Of a stretch of 64,000 nucleotides of DNA, positions 1 through 9,279 are shown piece by piece. A program made the translations under genes and the position numbers. Every line of letters begins with the position of its first letter. Positions within the stretch are counted from its first letter, which is position 1. The notes under the pieces were generated by a model. That model worked only from the letters and a program-made list of their open reading frames with translations, was not told the origin of the DNA and did no database searches. This DNA comes from Chelydra serpentina (Eukaryota; Chordata; Testudines; Chelydridae): contig JBAIAC010000010.1 in the NCBI GenBank assembly GCA_037349315.1, positions 33,086,001 through 33,150,000 of the forward strand. The letters run 5' to 3'.

Positions 1-445
1 CATAACACAGCAGGTGAGTTGGAGCCAGGACCACAGGGATTGGTGAAGAAAATTACTGTGGGAATCAGGATTCACTCTCACTACCTTGTGACAAATTAGT
101 GGGGGGAGAGAAGCTTTCAAGGCCATTTCCTGAACAAAGTCCAAAGGAGGTCTTTCCCAATAAAAGCATAAACTCAGAACAACTGAGGAAGGTTTGCCTG
201 TATCAAGGCAAATCCCTGAAATAGAAACACAGCTTTGCCAACTTGTGTGGTTAATCGTGAGTCCAATAGCTGGCATTTTTCTTCAAGGCCCAGCATTTGA
301 AGTCATATGATTATGTGAGACTCTCACCTGTTATTTAAAAAAAGTGTCTAGACCTCACGGTTGCAGAGAAAAACTTGAAAATATGAACATCAGAGGCTCA
401 ACAACTGGAAGCCAAATAAATAAATAAATAAATAAATAATAAATG
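1..445. other. No gene; unique DNA
   Basis: I see no gene or recognisable element here apart from an (AAAT)n run at about 412-442 that abuts the SINE to its right. Confidence 0.6.
411..442. repeat. (AAAT)n microsatellite
   Basis: About eight AAAT units, with a slip to AAT near the end, directly before the tail end of a minus-strand SINE. A+T tails of this kind are usual next to retroposons. Confidence 0.85.
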
Positions 446-640
446 GAGATATGCCAATCTCCTAGATCTGGAAGGACCTTGAAAGGTCATCGAGTCCAGT
501 CCCCTGCCTTCACTAGCAGGACCAAGTACTGTCCCCTGACAGATTTTTTTGCCCCAGATCCCTAAATGGCCCCCTCAAGGATTGAACTCACAACCCTGGG
601 TTTAGCAGGCCAATGCTCAAACCACTGAGCAATAAAGAGA
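446..640 (-). mobile_element. tRNA-derived SINE with CR1-like tail (turtle Cry/Pol III type)
   Basis: Read on the minus strand, the right part has a tRNA-like head with a Pol III B-box-like stretch (GTTGTGAGTTCAATCCTTGA at about 580-600). The left part is a CR1-like tail (GACTCGATGACCTTTCAAGG). This is the architecture known for tortoise Pol III SINEs, which borrow the CR1 3' end for retroposition. The same family occurs on the plus strand at 16236-16423. It codes for no protein. Confidence 0.8.
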
Positions 641-1017
641 GCCCACCGTTATTGCTGGTTAAAATGCTCATTTTTAATCCAGTCATTATTGTTGTGACCT
701 GATTCATGGTTTCTGAATGCTTGGGATTGGCAATGCTGGAAAGATCAGCTTTGCCTGGTCAGAATGAACCATGAAAAGGGCTTTTACTTCCACAGAATCT
801 CCAGATCCTAGACCTGACTGAGGCAGTCTGCTAGATTCCCCAGGCTACACAACTTTTGGTAGTTTCTTGGGAGATTAGGTAACTCCCATCAGCTGGGCCC
901 AGCCACTTTCTCATCATGGCCCCAGTCTCTGGCAAGCCCTGCTTTGAGGGAAGGAAGTTGTGGTGTCCTTCTCTAATTAGAGGTAAGCCTGGGGTCTGCA
1001 AACCCTGTCATACCTTC
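641..1017. other. No gene; unique DNA
   Basis: No ORF, repeat or RNA gene that I can recognise between the SINE and the Harbinger element. Confidence 0.55.
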
Positions 1018-1175
1018 TAAGGGTATGTCTACACTACGGTACTAGTTCGATTTCTGTGAAACCGAACTTGTGAACCCGATATTTCAATGTCGATTGTTCG
1101 AATCCACACCAGGGATGTTTATTCGAATGTCCGAGTCCACAGTAGGGGGGCAAGCGTCGACATTGCAAGCGGTGC

Positions 1176-1198
1176 ACTGTGGGTAGCTATCCCACAGT
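1176..1198. repeat. Subterminal palindrome, transposase-side end of E1
   Basis: ACTGTGGG and CCCACAGT flank a TAGCTA core, giving a near-perfect 23-nt dyad. The same dyad is at 38145-38167 in E2, and half of it (TGCACTGTGGGATA) recurs near the other end of each element. In Harbinger systems the Myb-like protein is known to bind subterminal DNA, so this is a plausible binding site. That role is inferred. Confidence 0.6.
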
Positions 1199-1398
1199 TC
1201 CCGCAGTCCCGCCTGCCCACTGGAATTCTGGGTGCAGCCCCCAGTGCCTTGTGGGAACGAAATTGTGTCAAGGGTCGGTATACGTACATTTCGTCACTCG
1301 ACCCACACTTCCGCGTTCCCTACGTGAAAGTGCCGGCGGGGAATGAATTCGCGCCCTTTTCCTGTGGCTGATAGCTCGGACGCCACTGGACAGTGAGC

Positions 1399-2682
1399 AT
1401 GGAGCCCTCCGCGATTATCGCAGATGTTCTGTCCGTAGCCAACAACTCGCGCCTTATAGCGCACCTTTTCCAGACTCTGTTGCAGAGAAATCGGGAGAGG
1501 AGACAACGTAATCTCCGGGAGTACTTAAACTTTGAAAGGGGCATTGATCTCTTGCAAAGCGCTGGACCCCGGACCCTAGAGATCATGGTGGCAATGGGTC
1601 ACGTTGATCCCGTGGAACGGCGATGCTGGGCAAGGGAAACAAGCACTGACTGGTGGGACCGCATAGTGATGCAGGTATGGGATGAGTCCCAGTGGCTGCG
1701 AAACTTTCGGATGCGTAAGTGCACTTTTATGGAACTTTGTGAGTTGCTGTCCCCTGCCCTGAAGCGCCAGGACACCCGGATGCGAGCTGCCCTCACTATC
1801 CAGAAGCGAGTGGCCATAGCCCTCTGGAAGCTTGCAACTCCTGACAGCTACCGGTCAGTAGCGAACCAATTTGGAGTGGGCAAGTCTACCGTGGGGGTTG
1901 CTGTGATGCAGGTAGCTCGTGCAATCGTTGACCTGCTGCTCCACAAAGTAGTGACCCTGGGAGACGTGCAGGCGATCATAGATGGCTTCGCTGCAATGGG
2001 ATTCCCAAACTGCGGTGGGGCCATAGATGGGACACACATCCCTATCATGGGACCGGAGCACCAGGGCGGCCAGTATATTAACCGGAAGGGCTATTTTTCT
2101 ATGGTTCTGCAAGCACTAGTGGACCACAAAGGACGTTTTACAAACATCAATGTTGGGTGGCCAGGAAAGGTTCATGATGCTCGTGTTTTCAAAAACTCTG
2201 GTCTGTTTAGACGCCTGCAACAGGGGGTTTATTTCCCCGATCACAAAATCACTGTTGGGGAGGTGGAGATGCCAACAGTGATCCTGGGGGACCCTGCCTA
2301 CCCGCTAATGCCATGGCTCATGAAGCCATACACGGGAGCCCTGGACACTGAAAAGGAACTCTTTAATTACCGCCTGAGCAAGTGCAGAATGGTGGTGGAG
2401 TGTGCCTTTGGCCGTCTCAAGGCAAGATGGCGAAGCTTACTTACTCGCTCCGACCTCAGCCCTAAAAATATCCCCATTGTGATTGCGGCGTGCTGTGTGC
2501 TCCACAATCTGTGTGAGATCAAGGGGGAGACATTTATGCAGGGCTGGGAGGTTGAGGCAAATCGACTAGCAGCAGATTACGCTCAGCCAGACACCAGAGC
2601 CATTCGAAGATCACAGCGGGAGGCGGTCCGCATCCGTGAAGCTTTGAAAGCTCGCTTCCAGACAGAGCGGGTTAACCATTGA
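1399..2682 (+). CDS. PIF/Harbinger (HARBI1-type) DDE transposase, E1
   Basis: This encodes a 427-residue transposase of the HARBI1 / DDE_Tnp_4 family, which cuts the element at its ends and inserts it at TWA sites in the nucleus. The start is the ATG of MEPSAII; an in-frame GTG lies two codons upstream, but copy E2 starts at the same MEPSAII. A helix-turn-helix-like segment lies around residues 125-180 (SYRSVANQFGVGKSTV). The catalytic core has D210 in GAIDGTHIPI, a conserved D260 in GWPGKVHDARVF, D298 in ILGDPAYPL and E334 in RMVVECAFGRLKARW. D210, D298 and E334 are the likely DDE triad, with 35 residues between the last two. The C-terminal CCVLHNLC motif is typical of the family. There is no internal stop or frameshift. 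The gene faces away from the left end and converges with the Myb-like gene. Confidence 0.93.
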   Translation: MEPSAIIADVLSVANNSRLIAHLFQTLLQRNRERRQRNLREYLNFERGIDLLQSAGPRTLEIMVAMGHVDPVERRCWARETSTDWWDRIVMQVWDESQWLRNFRMRKCTFMELCELLSPALKRQDTRMRAALTIQKRVAIALWKLATPDSYRSVANQFGVGKSTVGVAVMQVARAIVDLLLHKVVTLGDVQAIIDGFAAMGFPNCGGAIDGTHIPIMGPEHQGGQYINRKGYFSMVLQALVDHKGRFTNINVGWPGKVHDARVFKNSGLFRRLQQGVYFPDHKITVGEVEMPTVILGDPAYPLMPWLMKPYTGALDTEKELFNYRLSKCRMVVECAFGRLKARWRSLLTRSDLSPKNIPIVIAACCVLHNLCEIKGETFMQGWEVEANRLAADYAQPDTRAIRRSQREAVRIREALKARFQTERVNH

Positions 2683-3452
2683 CTGCTACACTTCCGTAAA
2701 CAGATACTGGACCTACCCCTGTCCCTTTACACATGTCCCGTTGCCCATCCTCCCATTACCAACCGCCTTCCCCCTCCTTGGATAAACGCTGTAAAGTCAC
2801 AGTAAAGGAAAAAATTTTTTGTTTGAACGTGTTCCTGTACTTCTTCTTGGGTAATGATTATCACCGTGTAGGCATACGGCGGTTGGGGGGAGGTTTGGTT
2901 GGGGGACACTTCCCATCAAAGGGGAAGCTGTTGATCCTGCCCAAAGCGCAGTGCCAAGAGGTGTTCCGCTTGCTTAAAGGGACCATCAACCTCTTCTAAT
3001 CCCATGTGTGTGTGGTGGTGTCTATGTGCCTTGTACGTATTGAGTATCGCCAACGGATCACACAGTGCATTGATCTATCCAGCAGGCTACTGTCAGCCGC
3101 AAAAGATCAGCGACCACCCTCCCCAAACATACAGTGCACCACCCAACCCCCAACCCTACGTTTAGAACGTACAAACCAGCACAACGAAGGAAAGGTGTGC
3201 TTAATGCATGCAATGTGTACTGTGCTTGTCACTTCAGCAGTTAACCTGTCTGCACCCTCGTTTGTGCTCCCATTCTCTGCACTTAAAAACCATGTTAACC
3301 ACTACCCAGAGATACAAACTGTCCCGTTTAAAACACTCAGGGAAACATTGGTGAACCAAAAAACAAGATTTATTCAACAAAACAGTAACTTCACATGGAA
3401 CCTGGGAAGGGAGGTGCTCAGTGGTGCTGCTGGATGGAGAGGAGGGAAAAGT
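2683..3452. other. Convergent 3' untranslated regions of E1
   Basis: This spacer lies between the plus-strand transposase stop and the minus-strand Myb-like stop. An ORF at 3006-3470 has no recognisable domain and I do not regard it as a gene. A poly(A) signal for the minus-strand gene is at 3369-3374. Confidence 0.5.
3369..3374 (-). terminator. Poly(A) signal AATAAA for E1 Myb-like gene
   Basis: TTTATT on the plus strand reads AATAAA on the minus strand, about 80 bp downstream of the Myb-like stop codon, which is a suitable distance for 3' end formation. Confidence 0.55.
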
Positions 3453-3934
3453 CTATGGTTTTGGGAATGACAGCCTTCTGCTGTTGCAGCGGTCTGCAGG
3501 GGTGGATTGAGTATTTCCACGCACCCTGGCTCCCCTTGTCCTAGTGACTTTTGGGGAGGAAGCCACTGGACTTGGTGGCGGGGGAGGGCGGCTTGAAAGA
3601 ACATACAGAGGCGCTCTTTCCTCATGTCTCCTGTCCTGGAGAATATCCACTAGGCGCCGGAGCGTGTCTGTTTGCTCCCTCATTATTCCCAGCATTGTTT
3701 GGGTCGCCTGCTGATCCTCCTGCCGCCACCTGTCCTCGCGCGCTTCAGCCCTCTGCTCCCGTTCCCTGGCTGCTCGCTCGTACCGTGCGAAGTCCTCTCT
3801 GCGCTGTGCCGCCTCCCTCTGTGACAGCATCACTAATTCCGAGAACATGTCGTCCCTGGTTCTCTTTTTGCGCCGCCTTATCTGGACTAGGCCATGGGTG
3901 GGAGAAGCACGGGTTGGGTGGGAGACACTCACAG
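3453..3934 (-). CDS. Myb/SANT-like protein, exon 2 (E1)
   Basis: This is the second exon of the accessory DNA-binding protein. The acceptor is a pyrimidine stretch ending in CCCACAG just above 3934. The phase-1 junction joins in frame to exon 1 at 5419. The encoded tail begins with a basic run (QIRRRKKRTRDDMFSEL), likely nuclear targeting or DNA contact. It continues as a charged, probably coiled-coil segment rich in R, E and Q (EREQRAEAREDRWRQEDQQ, MREQTDTLRRLVDILQDR), and ends in a Pro/Ser-rich region. The same tail is encoded at 35464-35888 in E2. In characterised Harbinger systems the Myb-like partner imports the transposase into the nucleus and binds the ends. I infer the same here. Confidence 0.82.
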
Positions 3935-4303
3935 CTGTGGGATAAATGAAAGGGAGTGAATTCCTCAGACAGATACTTTTTCAAGAACAATGACCATACT
4001 CTTTCACCGTGAATAGGACCAAAGACAGTGCCTATCACATGTACACGTACTACAAGGTCAAATAATATGCCTTAAGGCTGAGTGAGTGCCTAGGGTCCCG
4101 GTATACGGATCCCAGAGGCCTTTCCGTACACAGAAAATCACCTCTCTGAAAACCATGGTAAGCTGCTTACTTACGACTGCTGTGAGATTGCTTCACAGCA
4201 CTGCTCTAATCCCATGTCTCCCTCAGTGTTCCTGGCGGCGGTCAGTAGCTGCTGCTGGCCAAACCGGTAATCTACGGCGGCTGTCCTAAACCCCCCCCAC
4301 CCC

Positions 4304-4860
4304 GTCCGCGTTGCCGCTGCAGGGAACCAAAAATGCGCGCGAACCGCTCAGCGTGAACAGCTCGCCTACCCTTCCCCCCACTCAGCGTGGCCGCTCCAGG
4401 GAACCAAAAATGCCCGCGAACCGCTCAGCGTGAGCGGCTCGCCTACCCTTCCCCCCACTCAGCGTGGCCGCTACAGGGAACCAAAAATGCCCGCGAACCG
4501 CTCAGCGTGAACAGCTCGCCTACCCTTCCCCCCACTCAGCGTGGCCGCTCCAGGGAACCAAAAATGCCCGCGAACCGCTCAGCGTGAGCGGCTCGCCTAC
4601 CCTTCCCCCCCCTCAGCGTGGCCGCTCCAGGGACCCAAAAATGGCCGCGAACCACTCTGCGTGAACAGCTCGCCTACCCTTCCCCCCCCTCAGCGTGGCC
4701 GCTCCAGGGAACCAAAAATGCCCGCGAACCGCTCAGCGTGAGCGGCTCGCCTACCCTTCTCCCCCCTCAGCGTGGCCGCTCCAGGGACCAAAAAATGCCC
4801 GCGAACCGCTCATCATGAACGGCTCGCCTATCCTATCCCCGGTTTAGCTTTGCCGGTCCC
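4304..4860. repeat. 77-bp tandem array with dyad, upstream of third ORF (E1)
   Basis: There are seven units with exactly 77-bp spacing; the GAACCGCTCA core begins at 4341, 4418, 4495, 4572, 4649, 4726 and 4803. Each unit has an inverted repeat CGAACCGCTCA-gcg-TGAGCGGCTCG, followed by a C-rich spacer. The array lies in the Myb intron, about 150-700 bp upstream of the third ORF. A related 80-bp array is at the same place in E2. ORFs of 66 codons across the array are artefacts, because 77 is not a multiple of three. It may be a protein-binding array or enhancer. Confidence 0.9.
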
Positions 4861-5015
4861 CGGGACTGTCACTTCCCGCGCACCGATATGCACTACTGGT
4901 TTTGCTCCCGAGCCCCTACCACCACGCGGTAACGTAAACTGCCGGGTGTCTGTCTGTAAGGGGAAAAGGAAGCATGCAGTATACTAATTATACTACTCAT
5001 TCGAACCAGGACCCC

Positions 5016-5306
5016 ATGACTGATATCACTCTGATGAGGATTACGGAGACAGAGAAAATGTGCATGCTGAGTCAATGCAAGCAAACCCCGGGGCCGTATG
5101 CTGCCATGCTATGCAAGGCAATGATACCAGAGTACCTGCTGCTCGCATGGCGCGGGAAAGTATCCTACCATGGAGGAGACAATAAGGCAGCTCTCCCAGT
5201 GAACGTGCTAGACAAGCTATCGCTGTACCTTCAAGACAGCTTCTCTGAGATCTCTGCTGGTGATTACACCTCTATCCCCATACATATTGACAGACTTTTC
5301 GAATAG
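5016..5306 (+). CDS. Conserved 96-residue Harbinger third ORF (E1), function unknown
   Basis: I chose the ATG of MTDITLMRITETEK rather than the upstream in-frame ATG at 4974, because copy E2 begins exactly there and both ORFs are then 96 residues. The two proteins differ at 20 positions (about 79% identity), and residues 23-61, including MLCKAMIPEYLLLAWRGKVS and YHGGDNKAALP, are identical. The end HIDRLFE is also identical. The pattern (leucine-rich start, G..., K.ALP, then L..YL...F) recalls the BEN DNA-binding or protein-interaction domain, but this is a weak guess by eye. It has no signal peptide or membrane segment. It lies in the intron of the Myb-like gene on the opposite strand, just downstream of the 77-bp array. 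It is not part of the usual two-protein Harbinger model. Confidence 0.72.
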   Translation: MTDITLMRITETEKMCMLSQCKQTPGPYAAMLCKAMIPEYLLLAWRGKVSYHGGDNKAALPVNVLDKLSLYLQDSFSEISAGDYTSIPIHIDRLFE

Positions 5307-5418
5307 TTGCACGGGAAAGCGACTCCAAGGTGAAGCGCATAAGGCCAATGAAGCCACAGTTACAGAGCGTTAACACACCATAAGTATTGTATTGAAAATA
5401 AATGTCTAAAACACTGAC

Positions 5419-6022
5419 CTGATGATCCCTCTCCTGATTCCTGATCAGGAATGCTGCCTTGGGAGTGTTCGAAGGGCAGCGCAGTCAGGGTCAGGAATAG
5501 TTCCTGGCTGTCGGGGAAATCTCCAGGGTGACCGCTTTCGATTGCCTCGTCCCCCTGCCCTCCTTCCTCTTCTTCGCCGTCAGCGAAAACCTCCTCCGAT
5601 GTGTCCGTAGAATGGACCCCATCATCGGTGTCCACGGACACTGGTGGGGTAGTTGTTGCCGCACCACCGAGCATGGCGTGCAGTGCCTCGTAAAAACGGC
5701 AAGTCTGAGGCGCTGAGCCGGAGCGTCCGTTGGACTCTTTGGTCTTTTGGTACGCCTGACGTAGCTCCTTGATTTTGACGCGGCACTGCGTAGCATCCCG
5801 GCTGTACCCTCTCTCCGTCATAGCCTGTGAAATCTTCTCGTAAATTTTTGCATTCCGTCTTTTTGAACGGAGCTCGGCTAGGATGGATTCATCGCCCCAC
5901 ACAGCGATGAGATCCAAAACCTCACGATCACTCCATGTTGGAGCTCTCTTTCTATTCAGTGATGGCATCGAAACCACCGCTGTAGAGCTCTGCATCATTG
6001 CCAGTGCTGCTGAGCTCGCCAC
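5419..6022 (-). CDS. Myb/SANT-like DNA-binding protein, exon 1 (E1)
   Basis: This 604-nt exon has the same length as exon 1 in E2. It encodes a trihelix Myb/SANT-like domain (Myb_DNA-bind_4 type), with RAPTWSDREVLDLIAVWGD, then KIYEKISQAMTERGYSRDA and QCRVKIKELRQAYQKTKESN, at about residues 24-115. An acidic stretch (VFADGEEEEGGQGDEAIE) follows. The donor is ATCATCAG/GTCAGT just below 5419. The intron runs 3935-5418 and contains the array and the third ORF. At the position of the E2 start ATG, E1 has GTG (6020-6022); an in-frame ATG at 6076 could serve instead, adding 18 residues. With exon 2 the product is about 361 residues. Likely role: binding the element's ends and carrying the transposase to the nucleus. 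Confidence 0.87.
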
Positions 6023-6388
6023 TATGTCCAAAGAGGCAATGTGATTCAAAATGGCCACAGAGGAAAAAGTATTCAAATTTTCGCGGGGATTTCTCTGAGT
6101 GGCAGGTCAGAGCATCCGAGTACACAATACTGCCCTGAGCGTCCACCGAGTGGTGCACTGTGGGATACCTCCCGGAGCTATTAGCGTCGAATTCCGTCCA
6201 CAGTACCTCGCATTCGACATGCCCATTTCGATTTTGGCGCTACTCCCCTCGTCAGGGTGGAGTACCGAAATCGATTCAAGGAGCCCTTAATGTCGAAATA
6301 AACTGCTTCCTAGTGTGGACGGGTGAGGGATTAAATCGAGTTAACGCTGATAAATTCGACATAAAGTCCTAGTGTAGACCTGGCCTAA

Positions 6389-8318
6389 GAAGACTGCCAA
6401 CTACTGTAGTCTAAGGTACCTACCGACTACTGTATAAGCTAATATATCACCATCCCTCACTGTCTGTAATAAATATCCACCTTCAGTTTCAATGCAAAAA
6501 AATATTTTTTACAATAGGGAAAATAAAAGCGTATAGCAGGGTAAAAAAAAAATCACAATCTTTCCAAACAATGTATAAATATGTATCTGTAGGGGGTCAG
6601 AATCTGCTGGTTTCCATCCTCTCTTTCCCTGCCCACACTAAACAATAAGCAGAAACCAAAACAGTCACATTATCAGTTTATATTAGTTTTACTCGATTGA
6701 CATTCAGTATAATGTATGGGTTTTTAAAATTATTTACATGTTGGGAATCGTATTCTCTTTAACAAATAAATTCTCTTTTCACGCCATTTAACAGAAGGCA
6801 AAATTATTACCTGTTTCTCTTAAAACGATCCCAGCGTTAGTTGATTTGCATCTTTGGTGATGGACTCAGCAGAGAGGCCAAGGATTGGCTGACCCCTGGA
6901 AACTGAACTAACCTTTCACCCAGAGGGGCGGTCCCTCCACATCAGGGCTGGAGTACAGTCGGTAAGTTACAGTGGCAGGGAATTGCTCTCTCATTTCCCA
7001 TGCTATACCCACTTTGTGAATAAAGAAAGGATTTCATCATTTGGTACGGTTCATGAGAAATGAATTCACAAAATAAAACAAGGAGAGGTAACAATGGATC
7101 CTAGTGTCTGTCTTATCTTTGATCATTTTACTTGGTGTTGATCTGTGTAACAACTTCAGTACAGATTCACAGCGTTTAAGACCAGAATGGACGGTTATGA
7201 TCCTATAGATACAGGCCATAAACATAGTACAGGTTTGGGTTTTTTCCCCCTATTAAATAGTATGTCTGTCCTGACCTATTCAGCTCCCTCCCTTCTTTCT
7301 CCAGGCCAGTCTCTGACTGCCACTCCATCCTTACTTCCACTGGCTACTGATCTGAGCAGTGAAGGGGGCCAGGAACAGAGACAGGCAGCAGAGAGACTGA
7401 TTGAAAGCTTGCAGAGCAGGCATGTGTCCCCCATTGGCACTGGGAGGTACTGCAACTTCGCAAGACTGCCAGGAGGTATGACAGGGTTTGCACATAGGTG
7501 TATGTCAGTGAGATTTGTTTTGTTTGGAAGCCCTGCATCTACTTGTATGGGCAAGTCTGCTGCTCCCACTGATGTCATAATATCAGTGATAAAACTCTGG
7601 TTGATTAAGTTCAAGGGGAGCAGGATCAAGCCCATGACTTTCACCCAATTTCTGAGATGGGTTGACGGGCGTGAAGAGGTCCATTAAGTTGCACACAGTC
7701 ACACAAGGTCCATTAAGTTGCCCCCATTGGAAATAAATAAGTAGTACAGGGTCAAGCCCACACTGAGTCATTGTCTCAGCTCGGTTTGCAACCTATGATC
7801 CTCATAGTTTCCCCTCCTTTGTTCTAACCACCGGGCAGTTCAACCTCCCTTATGATGCAGAATTAGTCCTTTCCTCTATACATTTCATTATGTGTCAGTG
7901 GCTTTTCATCCGAAAATTGTCATCTATAAGCACATACATATAAATTGTTTTATTTTTACCAATAAAGCTCACAGTCATACTGCCATCACTTAAGGAGTAG
8001 CTAAAACATGATGCTCACTAATTATATGTCACTATTAAGGATAACACATATTCTGAATTCTTAATTCACTAATTAAATACTAGCTGACATCTGTAATTAG
8101 AACATACAGCATGCATATGCTTGTCATTAAACTGGTATATAAATGAACCTGCTATAAAGATGAGCTGAGTGATGACAACCAGTACTTCTTTCTAAATGCT
8201 AAACTCCATTTTTGTGTTTACTTTTTTGGCATAAGTTTGTCCAAAGAAATTACAAGGACATTTTTATGCCGTAGTTTGCCCACCCCTGGGTTAGGTCATT
8301 TCCTCAAGATGTGGGAGA
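6389..8318. other. No gene; mostly unique DNA
   Basis: No coding sequence that I can support. There is a short CR1-like remnant near 7163-7200 and a local duplication of AGGTCCATTAAGTTGC at about 7678-7725. ORFs here (for example 7187-7687) have no recognisable domain. Confidence 0.55.
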
Positions 8319-8508
8319 ACATAAGAATGGCCACACTGGCTCAGACCAAAGGTCCATCTAGCCCAGTATCCTGTCTTCTGACAGTGGCCAATACCAGGTG
8401 CCCCAGAGGGAATGAAAGAACAGGTAATCATCAAGTGATCCATCCCCTGTCGCCCATTCCCAGCTTCTAGCAAACAGAGGCTAGGGACACCATCCCTGCC
8501 CTTCCTGG

Positions 8509-8769
8509 CTAATAGCCAGTGATGGCCATATCCTCCATGAACTTATCTAGTTCTTTTTTGAACCCTGTTATAGTCTTGGCCTTCACAACATCCTCTGGCA
8601 AAGAGTTCCACAGGTTGACTGTACGTTGCGTGAAGAAATACTTCCTTTTGTTTGTTTTAAACCTGTTGCCTGTTAGTGTCATTTGTGTTCTTGTGTTATG
8701 AGAAGGAGTAAATAAGAATTCCCTGTTTATTTTCTCCACACCAATCATGATTTTATAGACCTCTATCAT
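8509..8769 (-). pseudogene. CR1 ORF2 C-terminal fragment
   Basis: The fragment contains [18 protein letters not shown] and [14 protein letters not shown], the conserved C-terminal end of CR1 ORF2 proteins. It is followed by the CR1 3' UTR. The rest of ORF2 is lost or frameshifted, so this is a dead LINE fragment. Confidence 0.8.
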
Positions 8770-8850
8770 ATCCCCCTTACTCGTCTCTTTTCCAAGATGA
8801 AAAGTCCCAGTCTTATTGATCTCTCCTCATACGGAAGCTGTTCCATACCC

Positions 8851-8942
8851 CAGGGGGCCCCGCTCTGGCGGGAGGTTTTTGGGTTTTTTTTGCTCGGCCG
8901 AATCAGCGGCTGGAGGTCCTGCACCTGCTAAAGCCAGCCCTG
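8851..8942. mobile_element. Short hAT-like insertion inside CR1
   Basis: The segment starts CAGGGGGCC and ends AGCCAGCCCTG, matching CAGGG...CCCTG ends of nonautonomous hAT elements. It interrupts the CR1 reading frame. Target duplication is unclear. Confidence 0.45.
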
Positions 8943-9274
8943 CCCTTAATCATTGTTGTTGCCCTTTTCTGAACCTTTTCCAATTCCACTATATCTTTTT
9001 TGAGATGGGGCAACCACATCTGCACACAGTTTTCAAAATGTGGGCATACCACAGATTTATATAGGGGCAATGTATTTTCTGTCTTATTATCTATCCCTTT
9101 CTTAATGATTCCCAGCATTCTGTTATCTTTTTTGACTGCTGCTGCACATTGAGTGGATGTTTTCAGAGAACTATCCACAATGACTCCAAGATCTCCCTCT
9201 TGAGCGGTAACAGCTAATTTAGACCCCATCATTTTATATGTATAGTTGGGATTATGTTTTCCAAGACCACCCAT
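8903..9274 (-). pseudogene. CR1 ORF2 fragment (reverse transcriptase thumb region)
   Basis: It contains TAQEGDLGVIVDSSLKTS, MLGIIKKGI and LPLYKSVVCPHFENCVQMW, which match the region just after the reverse transcriptase palm in CR1 ORF2. The reading frame ends in the GC-rich insertion that splits the element. Confidence 0.8.
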
Positions 9275-9279
9275 TCAAG

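Larger units (their letters stand above)
1021..6385 (+). mobile_element. Complete PIF/Harbinger DNA transposon, copy E1
   Basis: The left end GGGTATGTCTACACTACGG and the right end (reverse complement GGCCAGGTCTACACTA) form imperfect terminal inverted repeats. TAA stands directly outside both ends (1018-1020 and 6386-6388), fitting the 3-bp TWA target duplications of PIF/Harbinger elements. The element is 5365 bp long and carries a plus-strand DDE transposase, a minus-strand two-exon Myb/SANT-like gene, a plus-strand 96-codon ORF inside the Myb intron, and a 77-bp tandem array. Copy E2 at 33409-38322 has the same layout in inverted orientation. The orientation given follows the transposase. 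All genes are free of internal stops, so this copy could be young. Confidence 0.93.
8319..9260 (-). mobile_element. CR1 LINE, 3' part, minus strand
   Basis: The minus strand carries the end of CR1 ORF2 and its 3' UTR. The 3' end near 8319 has the turtle CR1 signature (GGCCACACTGGCTCAGACC on the plus strand). The copy lacks the endonuclease and most of the reverse transcriptase, as expected of 5'-truncated LINEs. It is interrupted at 8851-8942 by a GC-rich insertion. Confidence 0.85.

Noticed and set aside
3006..3470. 154-codon ORF downstream of the E1 transposase
   Set aside because: No match by eye to the corresponding part of E2 and no domain; most likely 3' UTR.
4304..4860. CRISPR-like array (regular repeats with spacers)
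   Set aside because: The whole 77-bp unit is repeated, including the spacer, and the context is a eukaryotic transposon.
4387..4987. Series of overlapping 66-71 codon ORFs
   Set aside because: They repeat each 77 bp in shifting frames and are products of the tandem array.
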